In this document: positions 1 through 5,623 of the stretch, in pieces
Position numbering within the stretch: position 1 is the first letter of the stretch
Layout of the letters: each line of letters starts with the position of its first letter
Assembly: GCA_027357125.1 (NCBI GenBank)
Contig: DAHVVW010000077.1
Location: 1-8,129 of the forward strand
Reading direction: 5' to 3'
From: Clostridiales bacterium
Lineage (GTDB): Bacteria > Bacillota > Desulfitobacteriia > Desulfitobacteriales > Desulfitobacteriaceae
Length of the DNA stretch: 8,129 nt
Program-made: the position numbers and the translations under genes
Notes under the pieces: generated by a model
Databases searched by the model: none
Told to the model about the DNA's origin: nothing
What the model saw: the letters and a program-made list of their open reading frames with translations, nothing else

Positions 1-454
1 TGAACCTTTCCCTGTCCCAGTCACAGGAAGCCCCTAAACGCCTAAGTTGGTTGGTAATATGACCTCCATACTCTTCCTTCCACTCCCATACCCTGTCAAG
101 AAACTTTTCCCGTCCCAGATCATGACGGCTTAACCCTTCCTTAGTCAGTTGTTCTTCCACCTTTGCCTGAGTGGCAATCCCTGCGTGATCCGTTCCCGGC
201 AGCCATAAAGTATTATAGCCCTGCATCCGCCGAAAGCGGGTCAAGATATCTTGAATCGTGCTGTCCATCGCATGTCCGAGGTGCAAAGAACCGGTAACAT
301 TGGGCGGGGGCATCACGATGCTGAAAGGTTTCTTGTCCTCCTCAACTTTCGCCCGGAAAAAGCCGCTCTCTTCCCAGAAGCGGTACCATTTCCCTTCCAC
401 CGAACCAGGATCATAAACTGAAGATAATTCTGTTGAATTCTTTGCATCCGGCAT
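1..454 (-). CDS. valS: Valine--tRNA ligase (valyl-tRNA synthetase), N-terminal part, truncated by the window edge
   Basis: Cytoplasmic class Ia aminoacyl-tRNA synthetase that charges tRNA-Val with valine using ATP. I translated the minus strand from the ATG at 454-452: 151 residues are visible, and the frame is still open at the left edge. The N-terminal ValS block is clear: [20 protein letters not shown] (residues 14-33), then [14 protein letters not shown] (49-62), which carries the class I ATP-binding HIGH signature as HLGH at 58-61, then [12 protein letters not shown] (85-96). Full-length ValS is about 880 residues, so roughly five sixths lies outside the window. The start is fixed by GAAAGGAG at 463-470, 8 bases before the ATG. 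A T-box leader and a consensus sigma-A promoter lie directly upstream, so expression should rise when tRNA-Val is uncharged. The identification is secure from the motifs and is independently supported by the leader. Confidence 0.98.
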   Translation of the reverse strand, partial: MPDAKNSTELSSVYDPGSVEGKWYRFWEESGFFRAKVEEDKKPFSIVMPPPNVTGSLHLGHAMDSTIQDILTRFRRMQGYNTLWLPGTDHAGIATQAKVEEQLTKEGLSRHDLGREKFLDRVWEWKEEYGGHITNQLRRLGASCDWDRERF

Positions 455-504
455 ATCCCGAACTCCTTTCAAACTACAAAATCTTGCTCACATAAATCTT
501 GATA

Positions 505-767
505 TAACAAGAAGAGCTTTTCCCCTCCAAAAGGGCGAAAAGCTCCGCGGTACCACCTTTTTTACCAAGAGAGAAACCCTCTTGGCACTCTTACGCGTTA
601 ACGGGCTGCCCGTCAGAGAGTACTCCGTTCCCCCCTGCCCCTCCTGTGCGACCCTAGCGCCGACTGTGAACAACCTTTCAGCGAAACGGTCCTTCTCTCT
701 GCAACAGCCTCGGTACGCTATTCCTCACGCTCATCGGGTTTCGTTCTTAAGATCTTTGCCTAAATAC
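505..767 (-). promoter_or_regulatory. T-box riboswitch (tRNA-sensing leader) of valS, probable GUC specifier
   Basis: Transcribed leader that binds uncharged tRNA and switches between terminator and antiterminator. Seen on the minus strand: the T-box sequence AGGTGGTACCGCG at 547-559, complementary to the tRNA acceptor region; a Stem III-like hairpin CCAAGAG/CTCTTGG (about 566-586); an ACTCT/AGAGT helix enclosing an ACGGG/CCCGT hairpin (Stem II region); and the overlapping terminator (514-545). In Stem I the arms TAGCG and CGCTA pair. The 5' side of the specifier loop reads GAGGAA, and the 3' side reads GGGTCG followed by CAC, which can pair with GTG. The triplet GTC at 650-652 would be the valine specifier, in agreement with valS downstream. 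Ends are approximate: the right end is the start site expected from the promoter, the left end is the terminator U-tract. The short reading frames across this stretch on both strands are not genes. Confidence 0.95.
514..545 (-). terminator. Regulated intrinsic terminator of the valS T-box leader
   Basis: On the minus strand GAGCTTTTC pairs with GAAAAGCTC, and the interior can also pair (CCC with GGG), followed by the U-rich run TTCTTGTT. The 5' arm contains the end of the T-box motif region (GGAGCT), so terminator and antiterminator are mutually exclusive, as in the standard T-box mechanism. Confidence 0.9.
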
Positions 768-773
768 ACTAAC

Positions 774-802
774 ATTATACTCAGGGTCTAATTCATTGTC
801 AA
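774..802 (-). promoter_or_regulatory. Consensus sigma-A promoter of valS
   Basis: On the minus strand the -35 box TTGACA (802-797) and the -10 box TATAAT (779-774) are both perfect and are separated by exactly 17 bases. Transcription should begin near 766-768, just ahead of T-box Stem I. A fully consensus promoter suits a gene controlled mainly by attenuation rather than by initiation. Confidence 0.92.
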
Positions 803-866
803 AAACTACGTCACTACCCCTCCCCAAATGGACATTGTTATGGTAAAATAAAGCAGCGTTATATGG

Positions 867-894
867 TTTACACAAGTGAACATTCGAACATTAT
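867..894 (+). promoter_or_regulatory. Possible promoter of the chemoreceptor gene
   Basis: TTTACA (867-872) and CATTAT (889-894) are separated by 16 bases, each near the sigma-A consensus, and lie about 50 bases upstream of the chemoreceptor ATG. The spacer and -10 region include a direct repeat GAACATT (878-884 and 886-892) that could be an operator. No convincing sigma-D/sigma-28 motility promoter is visible. Weak evidence. The gap 803-943 holds nothing else I can identify apart from the ribosome binding site TAGGAGG at 929-935. Confidence 0.3.
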
Positions 895-943
895 CCTCCA
901 ATTAATCTCAAATTATCCCGAATTTGCATAGGAGGCGTACATA

Positions 944-2281
944 ATGGAAGATTTCCTTGAACGATTTGGTCAATTCTTTTTTAAACATTCACGCATAGTT
1001 CGTTGGTGGTTCAACCTGAGTCTTGCTACCAAACTGATTATCGCCTTTTCGATTAATGCGTCCATTACTCTTGCCGCGGGGTCAACAGTCTACTATTTAG
1101 TTCAAAAAGGCACAAGCCTTCAGCACAACATAGGAATGGTATTAATTCTCACGGCAGTGACCAGCGGCTTCATTATTCTCTACGGGCTCTACATCGCGTA
1201 TTTAACCGTCACTCCCCTTAGACGCGGCGTGGAATTCGCGACCGTGGTGGCGGAAGGGAACCTTACGCCCAACCTCTACTGTATGACCGAGCAAGATGAA
1301 GTGGGCCACCTCTGCAAAGCTCTAAACAAAATGCTCGAAAGTTTTCGTTCCCTGGTCGGAAATATTTCACACAATGCCGACATTTTTGCAGATTCGTCTT
1401 CTGTTCTCTCCGAACGTGCGGAAGCCACCGCGCAGGCGGCCCAGCAAGTAGCCCTGGCGATCAACCAGGTAGCCCTGGGCTCCCAGGCCCAGGCCAACAG
1501 CGTGCAGGCGATTTTAGAAGCGATAACGGAAATGTCCGCTTTGATCCAAAAGATTGAACAGAGCATTTTACTTGCAGACAAAGCTTCGAGCCAGGCTCTG
1601 CATGTTGCTAATGACGGGAATAACTCTATCGCCAAAACCAGCGCTCAGATGAACCATATCCATCAAACGGTAGCCGAAACCGGTAACATCATTACTGAAT
1701 TAGGAGAAAAGTCCGCTTCTATCGGCTCGATCGTGGAAACAATCAAGACCATTTCCGACCAGACAAACCTCTTGGCCTTAAACGCTGCGATTGAAGCGGC
1801 CAGGGCTGGGGAACACGGACGCGGTTTCAGCGTGGTCGCTGAAGAAGTCCGTAAACTAGCCGAGCAATCCACCCATTCGAGTGCCCAAATTGAACAGATT
1901 ATCCACGATATTACCCTTAATGTCGGTCGGGCAATCTCGAGTATGGATGAGGAAAAAGAAGTCGTCCTCAGCGGTGCCCAAGTTATCGAAGAGGCGCAGA
2001 AAGCCTTTGCCCGCATTGTCGAAAGCACCCAGACCGTAAACCGCCACATTGGGGAAGTTTCCAAGTTCAGCAAGCAAATCGCCGCCGGATCTGATCATAT
2101 TACCAGGGAAATCTCGCAAGTTGCTTCTGTCAGTCAACAAACAACTGCTCAGACTCAGGAAGTGGCTTCCAACAGCACGGAACAGCTCAGTTCGATGCAG
2201 GAAATTAACGCCTCGACCGAAGAACTCTCCAACGCCGCCCAGGATTTGCAAGCGGCCTCCCGCAAATTCAGGCTTATTTAA
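944..2281 (+). CDS. Methyl-accepting chemotaxis protein lacking an extracytoplasmic sensor domain
   Basis: Membrane chemoreceptor of 445 residues that would control the histidine kinase CheA through CheW. Order of parts: cytoplasmic N-terminus (1-30), membrane helix about 31-53, a loop of only about 10 residues, membrane helix about 64-88, HAMP linker about 89-141 beginning TPLRRG and containing the typical EGNL and DEVGHL elements, then a long helical signalling domain. The conserved hairpin tip lies at about 268-308 ([20 protein letters not shown] and [18 protein letters not shown]). Usual receptors have a ligand-binding domain of 100 or more residues between the two helices; here it is absent, so any stimulus must come through the membrane, the cytoplasm or a partner protein. 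There is no C-terminal CheR-binding pentapeptide; the protein ends RKFRLI. The start is set by TAGGAGG at 929-935, 8 bases before the ATG. The stop overlaps the end of the convergent gene by 8 bases. No che or flagellar gene is nearby, so this is an orphan receptor. Confidence 0.95.
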   Translation: MEDFLERFGQFFFKHSRIVRWWFNLSLATKLIIAFSINASITLAAGSTVYYLVQKGTSLQHNIGMVLILTAVTSGFIILYGLYIAYLTVTPLRRGVEFATVVAEGNLTPNLYCMTEQDEVGHLCKALNKMLESFRSLVGNISHNADIFADSSSVLSERAEATAQAAQQVALAINQVALGSQAQANSVQAILEAITEMSALIQKIEQSILLADKASSQALHVANDGNNSIAKTSAQMNHIHQTVAETGNIITELGEKSASIGSIVETIKTISDQTNLLALNAAIEAARAGEHGRGFSVVAEEVRKLAEQSTHSSAQIEQIIHDITLNVGRAISSMDEEKEVVLSGAQVIEEAQKAFARIVESTQTVNRHIGEVSKFSKQIAAGSDHITREISQVASVSQQTTAQTQEVASNSTEQLSSMQEINASTEELSNAAQDLQAASRKFRLI

Positions 2282-3674
2282 CGCGCTCTACTCCCGTAAT
2301 CTCTGCTGTCCAGGCATCAAGCGCAACTAAATCATTGGGCCCGACTTCAGCCAGAGATGTTTTTCCCAGCCCTCTGACTGCCTCTTCCATTTCCATAATC
2401 ATAGACTTGAGCGTATTGACAACGCTCTTCGCCGCTAGATCAATATTCAGGCGGCTTTTATATTTGGAATCATAGTTAACGAGTTGAGTCAAAGGCTCCC
2501 ATGGCATCACCTTGCCAATTTGCTTGTGCACCAGTGCAAATAAAGGCACAGTTCCCAGATATACGGCATCAGCACCCAAAGCGAGGGCTTTAAGACACTC
2601 CCCCGGTGTAAAGTATCCACCGGCTGCTACCAAGCTGACTTCATGCCTGACCCCTTGCTCGCGCAAATAGCGCACCGCCTTGGTCAAGGCTACAAGTGAA
2701 GGAATACCAAAGTCATCTTCCATCGTGGGTGATGAACCATTCGTACCTCCCTGCGCCCCCTCAAGCACCAGGATGTCAAAGCCCGCTTCGATCGCCACGG
2801 CTAAGTCCCGTTCCAAATGTCCTCCAGCCATGATCTTAAGTGCTATCGGTTTGCCTCCTGCTTCCTGCCGCAAGTCTGCCACATACTTGGGCCAATCCCA
2901 AGGATTTGTAATCCCGGCAATCACCGAGCCCGCTCGGCCGGATTCGACCGGGGAAATCCCCATCAGTTTTTGCGCCTTTCCTTTAATTGTCGCCGGATCA
3001 TGATAATGCGTGCCGATCCTGGCCCCTTGACCCATTTGCACCTCTAGCATATCTGCGGCTGCAATCCCCTGCGGATTGCGGCTCCAGGTAGAGCGCGCGA
3101 TCTGCCAGATATACTTGCCTGCTTCCTGCCGTTCCTCTGGTAGAAATGGACCTTCCCCCGAGTTAATCGCCGTGCCCAGCTGTTTGGCAGCTCTGGCTAA
3201 AGCTATTCTCGCCTCCTCAGACAGAGCCACACCGTAGCCCATACCTGAGATCATCAGCGGAATATCCAGCGTGAGCGGTTTAATTGCTTTGGGCCCCAGT
3301 GTCACTTTCATGTCTACCGGAACTTCGCCTTCGATAGGCAAACGTGCCATCTGAGCCGGGATAAACAGAAGCTGATCATATCCGGGAAAAGGTTTAGGCG
3401 AACCAAGTGGGCGTTTGATTATCTTCCCCTCCTCGGCGCGTAAACTTAGTTCGATAACATGGCGCAGGGAAACCCGCTCAAGGGCAGTCCAGAGCTCCGT
3501 CAGATTCTCAGAATATTTGTCTTGCAAAATCCTCCCTATTATTAATGAGAAGATTCTTTGAACAATGGTGCGGAAAAAGGCTTTACCTCCAAAAAATAAG
3601 ATTATTATTAGAACAGTCCCGCCAACAAATGAACCCGCTGCCGCAAACAGTATGATAAAGAGGGCTGTGTCTAT
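2274..3674 (-). CDS. Membrane-anchored FMN-binding glutamate synthase-like protein (GltS FMN domain, YerD-like), probable ATA start
   Basis: Resembles the FMN/2-oxoglutarate barrel domain of glutamate synthase (Pfam Glu_synthase), standing alone without the glutaminase domain. Residues are numbered from the TTG at 3527, which gives 417 aa. Visible features: [16 protein letters not shown] (40-55), [14 protein letters not shown] (93-106), [12 protein letters not shown] (122-133), [13 protein letters not shown] (231-243), [13 protein letters not shown] (255-267), [19 protein letters not shown] (303-321). The only cysteine is residue 311; the 3Fe-4S cysteine motif of true glutamate synthases is missing, so electron transfer must differ. 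The frame stays open upstream of the TTG for 49 codons and encodes a membrane helix ([16 protein letters not shown] then TVLIIILFF) followed by a basic linker, the layout I recall for YerD-type homologues. The TTG lies only 3 bases from GGGAGG, which is too close. The longer form has a good ribosome site (3680-3687) before ATA at 3674-3672 and would be 466 aa. The conservative alternative is 2274-3527. The physiological reaction is unknown. Confidence 0.85.
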   Translation of the reverse strand: MDTALFIILFAAAGSFVGGTVLIIILFFGGKAFFRTIVQRIFSLIIGRILQDKYSENLTELWTALERVSLRHVIELSLRAEEGKIIKRPLGSPKPFPGYDQLLFIPAQMARLPIEGEVPVDMKVTLGPKAIKPLTLDIPLMISGMGYGVALSEEARIALARAAKQLGTAINSGEGPFLPEERQEAGKYIWQIARSTWSRNPQGIAAADMLEVQMGQGARIGTHYHDPATIKGKAQKLMGISPVESGRAGSVIAGITNPWDWPKYVADLRQEAGGKPIALKIMAGGHLERDLAVAIEAGFDILVLEGAQGGTNGSSPTMEDDFGIPSLVALTKAVRYLREQGVRHEVSLVAAGGYFTPGECLKALALGADAVYLGTVPLFALVHKQIGKVMPWEPLTQLVNYDSKYKSRLNIDLAAKSVVNTLKSMIMEMEEAVRGLGKTSLAEVGPNDLVALDAWTAEITGVERVK

Positions 3675-3687
3675 TTAGCTCACCCCC
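3672..3687 (-). promoter_or_regulatory. Ribosome binding site and atypical ATA start codon of the FMN protein
   Basis: On the minus strand GGGGGTGA (3687-3680) matches the anti-Shine-Dalgarno partner GGAGGTGA with one A-to-G change that can still form a G-U pair. Eight bases after GGGGG comes ATA GAC ACA GCC, immediately after an in-frame TAA (3677-3675). No ATG, GTG or TTG occurs in this frame between that stop and the TTG at 3527. The site therefore looks like a normal start whose ATG has become ATA, by natural variation, rare-start use or a base-call error. Confidence 0.55.
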
Positions 3688-3712
3688 AAGGTTTACTTTT
3701 ACTTGTTACTAT

Positions 3713-3738
3713 TCAGGTATTCAGATCAGGTATTCAGA
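3713..3738. repeat. Tandem 13-bp direct repeat, two copies
   Basis: TCAGGTATTCAGA occurs twice head to tail (3713-3725 and 3726-3738), inside the non-coding gap between the FMN gene and the hairpin at 3858. Together with the next repeat it resembles the degenerate ATTCAG/GACTCCTG-type intergenic repeats that I recall from Desulfotomaculum-like genomes; that resemblance is from memory. No function is evident. Confidence 0.8.
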
Positions 3739-3770
3739 ATAATTCCAGACGATAAACCGTTCTCTCATGC

Positions 3771-3792
3771 TGACTCCTGGCTCCTGACTCCT
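3771..3792. repeat. Short direct repeat TGACTCCT with CTCCTG core
   Basis: TGACTCCT occurs at 3771-3778 and 3785-3792, with a further GGCTCCT copy between them, so the unit CTCCTG recurs about every 7 bases. It is non-coding and probably the same low-complexity repeat family as 3713-3738. The rest of the gap 3675-3940 shows no gene and no convincing promoter. Confidence 0.65.
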
Positions 3793-3857
3793 AAGTAGTT
3801 AATTTTACTTATATCATTAACCCGTGCCATATGTAGTGTGTGACCCTGCCTGCCATA

Positions 3858-3895
3858 ATATGCGTAAAGCCCGCAACAGCGGGCTTTACGCATAT
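3858..3895. terminator. Perfect 17-bp hairpin, probable terminator of the TIGR04086-like gene
   Basis: ATATGCGTAAAGCCCGC (3858-3874) and its exact reverse complement (3879-3895) flank the 4-base loop AACA. The GC-rich core AAAGCCCGC/GCGGGCTTT is typical of intrinsic terminators. It lies 45 bases beyond the stop of the minus-strand membrane-protein gene, between two genes read in the same direction. There is no T-run after the stem on either strand, because the AT-rich outer arms are themselves paired; the TTT sits inside the stem. It could instead be a processing or protective hairpin. Confidence 0.6.
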
Positions 3896-3940
3896 CTAAC
3901 AGTTGTTCGATTCATGTATGTACTGCTATCGGCATTATGC

Positions 3941-4615
3941 TTAGCCTGTTCTCTTGATACCGCCCATTTCCTCTTCCCACCACGGATGGACATCGCTGTC
4001 CTGATTCCTGTAACCGTGCTCACTGTCCGCTCTTTCACGGTTTCCGTCCAGTTCTACTTCATCGTACCTGTTATCACGTTCCGAGGGGTCGTATCCGTAA
4101 TCACCTTCGGTGGCACCATACCTATAATCACGTTCTGCGGCCTCGTACCTGTATTTTCGTTCCATGTCCTCGTGGCTGTACCCCTCTTGCTTACTATCGT
4201 ATCTGTAATCAAGCTCCCTGCCGGTTTGCCTATAATCAGTCCCATACTCTTGCCCGGTTCGCCAACCTCGGCGTCCACTTCGCCCCCCGCCGATGACCCC
4301 ACCCAGGGCACCAAGCAAAGCCCCCTCTGCCACAACCTGCACCACCCCACTTGCGCTTACCGGAGCGAACAATGCCAGCAGGAGAGTACTAACCCCGACA
4401 TAGCCCGCGCCGGCCGCTCCGCCCAGAACCCAATGACCGCCGTCTCTCCCCGCCCGGTAGCCCCCAATTAAACAACTCAAAAATAACCCAATATCTACGA
4501 GACTTGAAACACTGATCCCGCCAAGCCCCATTGTTTCCCACAGCACTCCCCCCAGAAGCGTAAGAAGCGTCACCAGCAAGGCCTTACTAATCCCCCGCAG
4601 AATTGCTGTACCCAT
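3941..4615 (-). CDS. TIGR04086-like four-helix membrane protein with a tyrosine-rich nine-residue repeat tail
   Basis: Protein of 224 residues of unknown function. The N-terminal half has four hydrophobic segments (about 10-28, 36-55, 62-84, 90-112) with LIGGYRAGR (49-57) after the second. This pattern fits the TIGR04086/YrzE family of small Firmicute membrane proteins, normally around 115-130 residues; I assign it by pattern, not by search. The other half, from about 113, is hydrophilic and highly charged and contains repeats of nine residues with the rough consensus D-Y-R-Y-x-x-x-E-R, running in register at 127-189 and more loosely to 207. It ends PWWEEEMGGIKRTG. The basic GRSGRRGWR after the last helix suggests a cytoplasmic tail by the positive-inside rule. 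I chose the ATG at 4615: GAGGGGG lies 7 bases upstream. A TTG at 4636 in the same frame would add seven residues but would itself include this ribosome site. It is divergent from the LysM-ferritin gene, with 133 bases between starts; no clear promoter is visible there. Confidence 0.8.
   Translation of the reverse strand: MGTAILRGISKALLVTLLTLLGGVLWETMGLGGISVSSLVDIGLFLSCLIGGYRAGRDGGHWVLGGAAGAGYVGVSTLLLALFAPVSASGVVQVVAEGALLGALGGVIGGGRSGRRGWRTGQEYGTDYRQTGRELDYRYDSKQEGYSHEDMERKYRYEAAERDYRYGATEGDYGYDPSERDNRYDEVELDGNRERADSEHGYRNQDSDVHPWWEEEMGGIKRTG
4049..4237 (-). repeat. 27-bp coding tandem repeat, seven units
   Basis: Encodes residues 127-189 of the TIGR04086-like protein as seven exact-length nine-residue units: DYRQTGREL, DYRYDSKQE, GYSHEDMER, KYRYEAAER, DYRYGATEG, DYGYDPSER, DNRYDEVEL. 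Two weaker units (DGNRERADS, EHGYRNQDS) follow to residue 207. Unit length is kept while sequence drifts, which suggests duplication of a 27-bp unit followed by divergence under selection for the Tyr, Arg and acidic positions. Confidence 0.85.
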
Positions 4616-4748
4616 AAACAATCCCCCTCTCCGCAACTATTTCCTAATATTTACGGCGGAGTTGTCCAATATATGCCACAATTATCCATTCCCCACCCTT
4701 TTAGGCTCCGAATATAGTAAAGTGAAAAAGCAAACGAGGAGGATCATT

Positions 4749-5492
4749 ATGAACTACGCACGCTATGTCGTACAACCAGGAGACACAATCTACAAGATCG
4801 CCAGGGCCTACAATGTGGAAATGACAGAAATCATCAAGCTCAACCATCTCAAACACCCTGACCGTATCTATCCCGGACAGGTGCTCTTGCTCCCGCTAGC
4901 AGACCTGGACGAACCGCTGCCAGGCGAAATCCCTGAACCAAACTTTACTTACGCTGCCTGGCTGTACGAGATCTACGCCGGCCAAGACTCTGAACTCACT
5001 GCCATCACTACTTACCTCTACCAAGCTGTCGTCCTCGACCGTCCCGAATTCGACTCCTTGCTCCGCCCAATCGCGTACGATGAAATGCACCACTTGGATC
5101 AAATCGGGACTGCTCTGCGCCATCTTGGTGTCGACCCGCGTTATGGTGCCTTTAGCCGGGGTCATTGGGTAGACTGGAGGGCTAAGTACATTAATTACAC
5201 CACTGAACTCTGCTCCCTCCTTGAGCTCGACATCCAGGACGAAGCCAAAGCCCACCACCATTATCTTGAGTTGGCCCAGAAAATCCCGATTCCTGAAATC
5301 CAGGGGATTCTGACTCAAATGGCAGCGGATGAAGCCCGCCACTGCCAATGCCTGGCTGATGCCAAAGCGCAATTCTGCGGTCCGGAGTGCGCCCCCCCAA
5401 TCACTGAAATGCCTATGATGCCTATGATGCCTAAAATGCCCCCTGCCCCCGAAATGCCCGAAGGCCCTCCGCCGGAAGGAGGAGCAGGCTGA
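4749..5492 (+). CDS. LysM domain fused to a ferritin-like di-metal domain, with a Met/Pro-rich tail
   Basis: Protein of 247 residues. Residues 5-50 form a LysM domain (YVVQPGDTIYKIARAYNV, then LNHLKHPDRIYPGQVLLLP), which binds N-acetylglucosamine-containing polymers such as peptidoglycan. Residues about 66-205 form a four-helix ferritin-like bundle with the full di-metal ligand pattern: E82, then E112-x-x-H115, then E165, then E195-x-x-H198. A 25-residue insert (about 129-153) joins the two helix pairs. The tail 215-247 is rich in Met, Pro and Glu. Four cysteines lie close together (C199, C201, C210, C214). There is no signal peptide or membrane segment. Signal-less LysM proteins such as SafA act in the spore coat or cortex, so spore assembly in the mother cell is plausible, but this is inference. 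Peroxide or metal handling (Mn catalase or rubrerythrin-like) is the likely chemistry; the substrate is unknown. The start ATG is 6 bases after GAGGAGG (4736-4742); an upstream in-frame ATG at 4662 has no ribosome site. Confidence 0.88.
   Translation: MNYARYVVQPGDTIYKIARAYNVEMTEIIKLNHLKHPDRIYPGQVLLLPLADLDEPLPGEIPEPNFTYAAWLYEIYAGQDSELTAITTYLYQAVVLDRPEFDSLLRPIAYDEMHHLDQIGTALRHLGVDPRYGAFSRGHWVDWRAKYINYTTELCSLLELDIQDEAKAHHHYLELAQKIPIPEIQGILTQMAADEARHCQCLADAKAQFCGPECAPPITEMPMMPMMPKMPPAPEMPEGPPPEGGAG
5409..5435 (+). repeat. 9-bp tandem repeat encoding Met-Pro-Met
   Basis: ATGCCTATG occurs twice in a row, then ATGCCTAAA, in the 3' end of the LysM-ferritin gene. It encodes MPMMPMMPK (residues 221-229). 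A slippage-prone repeat such as this may vary in copy number between strains and makes a Met-rich patch that might bind soft metals; the latter is a guess. Confidence 0.7.
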
Positions 5493-5511
5493 TAAAACTG
5501 TGTTCAAACCC

Positions 5512-5540
5512 TTTTCAGCTGCTGCCGGATTAGGTATACT
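5512..5540 (+). promoter_or_regulatory. Possible promoter ahead of the EamA permease gene
   Basis: TTTTCA (5512-5517) and TATACT (5535-5540) are spaced by 17 bases. The -10 box has 5 of 6 consensus bases and the -35 box 4 of 6. A transcript starting near 5547 would enter the terminator hairpin at 5563 almost at once, so this may drive an attenuated leader for the permease. Confidence 0.4.
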
Positions 5541-5562
5541 AAAAAAAGCATCGCAATCAACA

Positions 5563-5599
5563 AAGCCGTTGCGTTTAAGCAACGGCTTCTGGATTTTTT
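5563..5599 (+). terminator. Intrinsic terminator after the LysM-ferritin gene, before eamA
   Basis: AAGCCGTTGC (5563-5572) pairs perfectly with GCAACGGCTT (5579-5588) around the loop GTTTAA, followed after five bases by six T residues (5594-5599). It ends the LysM-ferritin transcript, 70 bases beyond its stop. Its T-run lies only 9 bases before the permease ribosome binding site GGAAGGAG (5609-5616), so it could also act as a leader attenuator for that gene. Confidence 0.88.
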
Positions 5600-5623
5600 A
5601 CATTAATCGGAAGGAGCATACTC

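Noticed and set aside
488..791. Short open frames on both strands (61 and 69 codons) upstream of valS
   Set aside because: They lie in the structured T-box leader and its promoter; no ribosome sites and no protein-like composition.
878..892. LexA (SOS) box of Bacillus type
   Set aside because: The box needs inverted GAAC-N4-GTTC; here GAAC is repeated directly.
895..925. Sigma-D (motility) promoter for the chemoreceptor
   Set aside because: CCCGAATT is loosely like the -10 element, but no TAAA lies at the required spacing upstream.
1276..2251. Three long antisense open frames (119-136 codons) inside the chemoreceptor gene
   Set aside because: The plus frame encodes unmistakable chemoreceptor domains; the antisense frames have no ribosome sites and no recognisable domains.
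2680..3047. Plus-strand open frames inside the FMN protein gene
   Set aside because: Shadows of the conserved barrel sequence on the minus strand.
4049..4237. CRISPR-like array because of 27-bp periodicity
   Set aside because: The units are contiguous, diverged and in frame, with no spacers; it is a coding repeat.
3824..4471. Open frame of 215 codons on the plus strand
   Set aside because: Antisense to the TIGR04086-like gene. Its periodic hydrophobic pattern is the mirror of the Tyr/Arg repeat codons; it begins inside repeats next to the hairpin and has no ribosome site.
4637..4735. Sporulation sigma-E/K promoter for the LysM-ferritin gene
   Set aside because: Only scattered ATATT/CATA-like pieces without a correctly spaced partner box.
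4896..5582. Antisense open frame of 228 codons over the LysM-ferritin gene
   Set aside because: His/Arg-rich stretches simply mirror the Met/Pro repeat codons; it starts within the terminator region and lacks a ribosome site.
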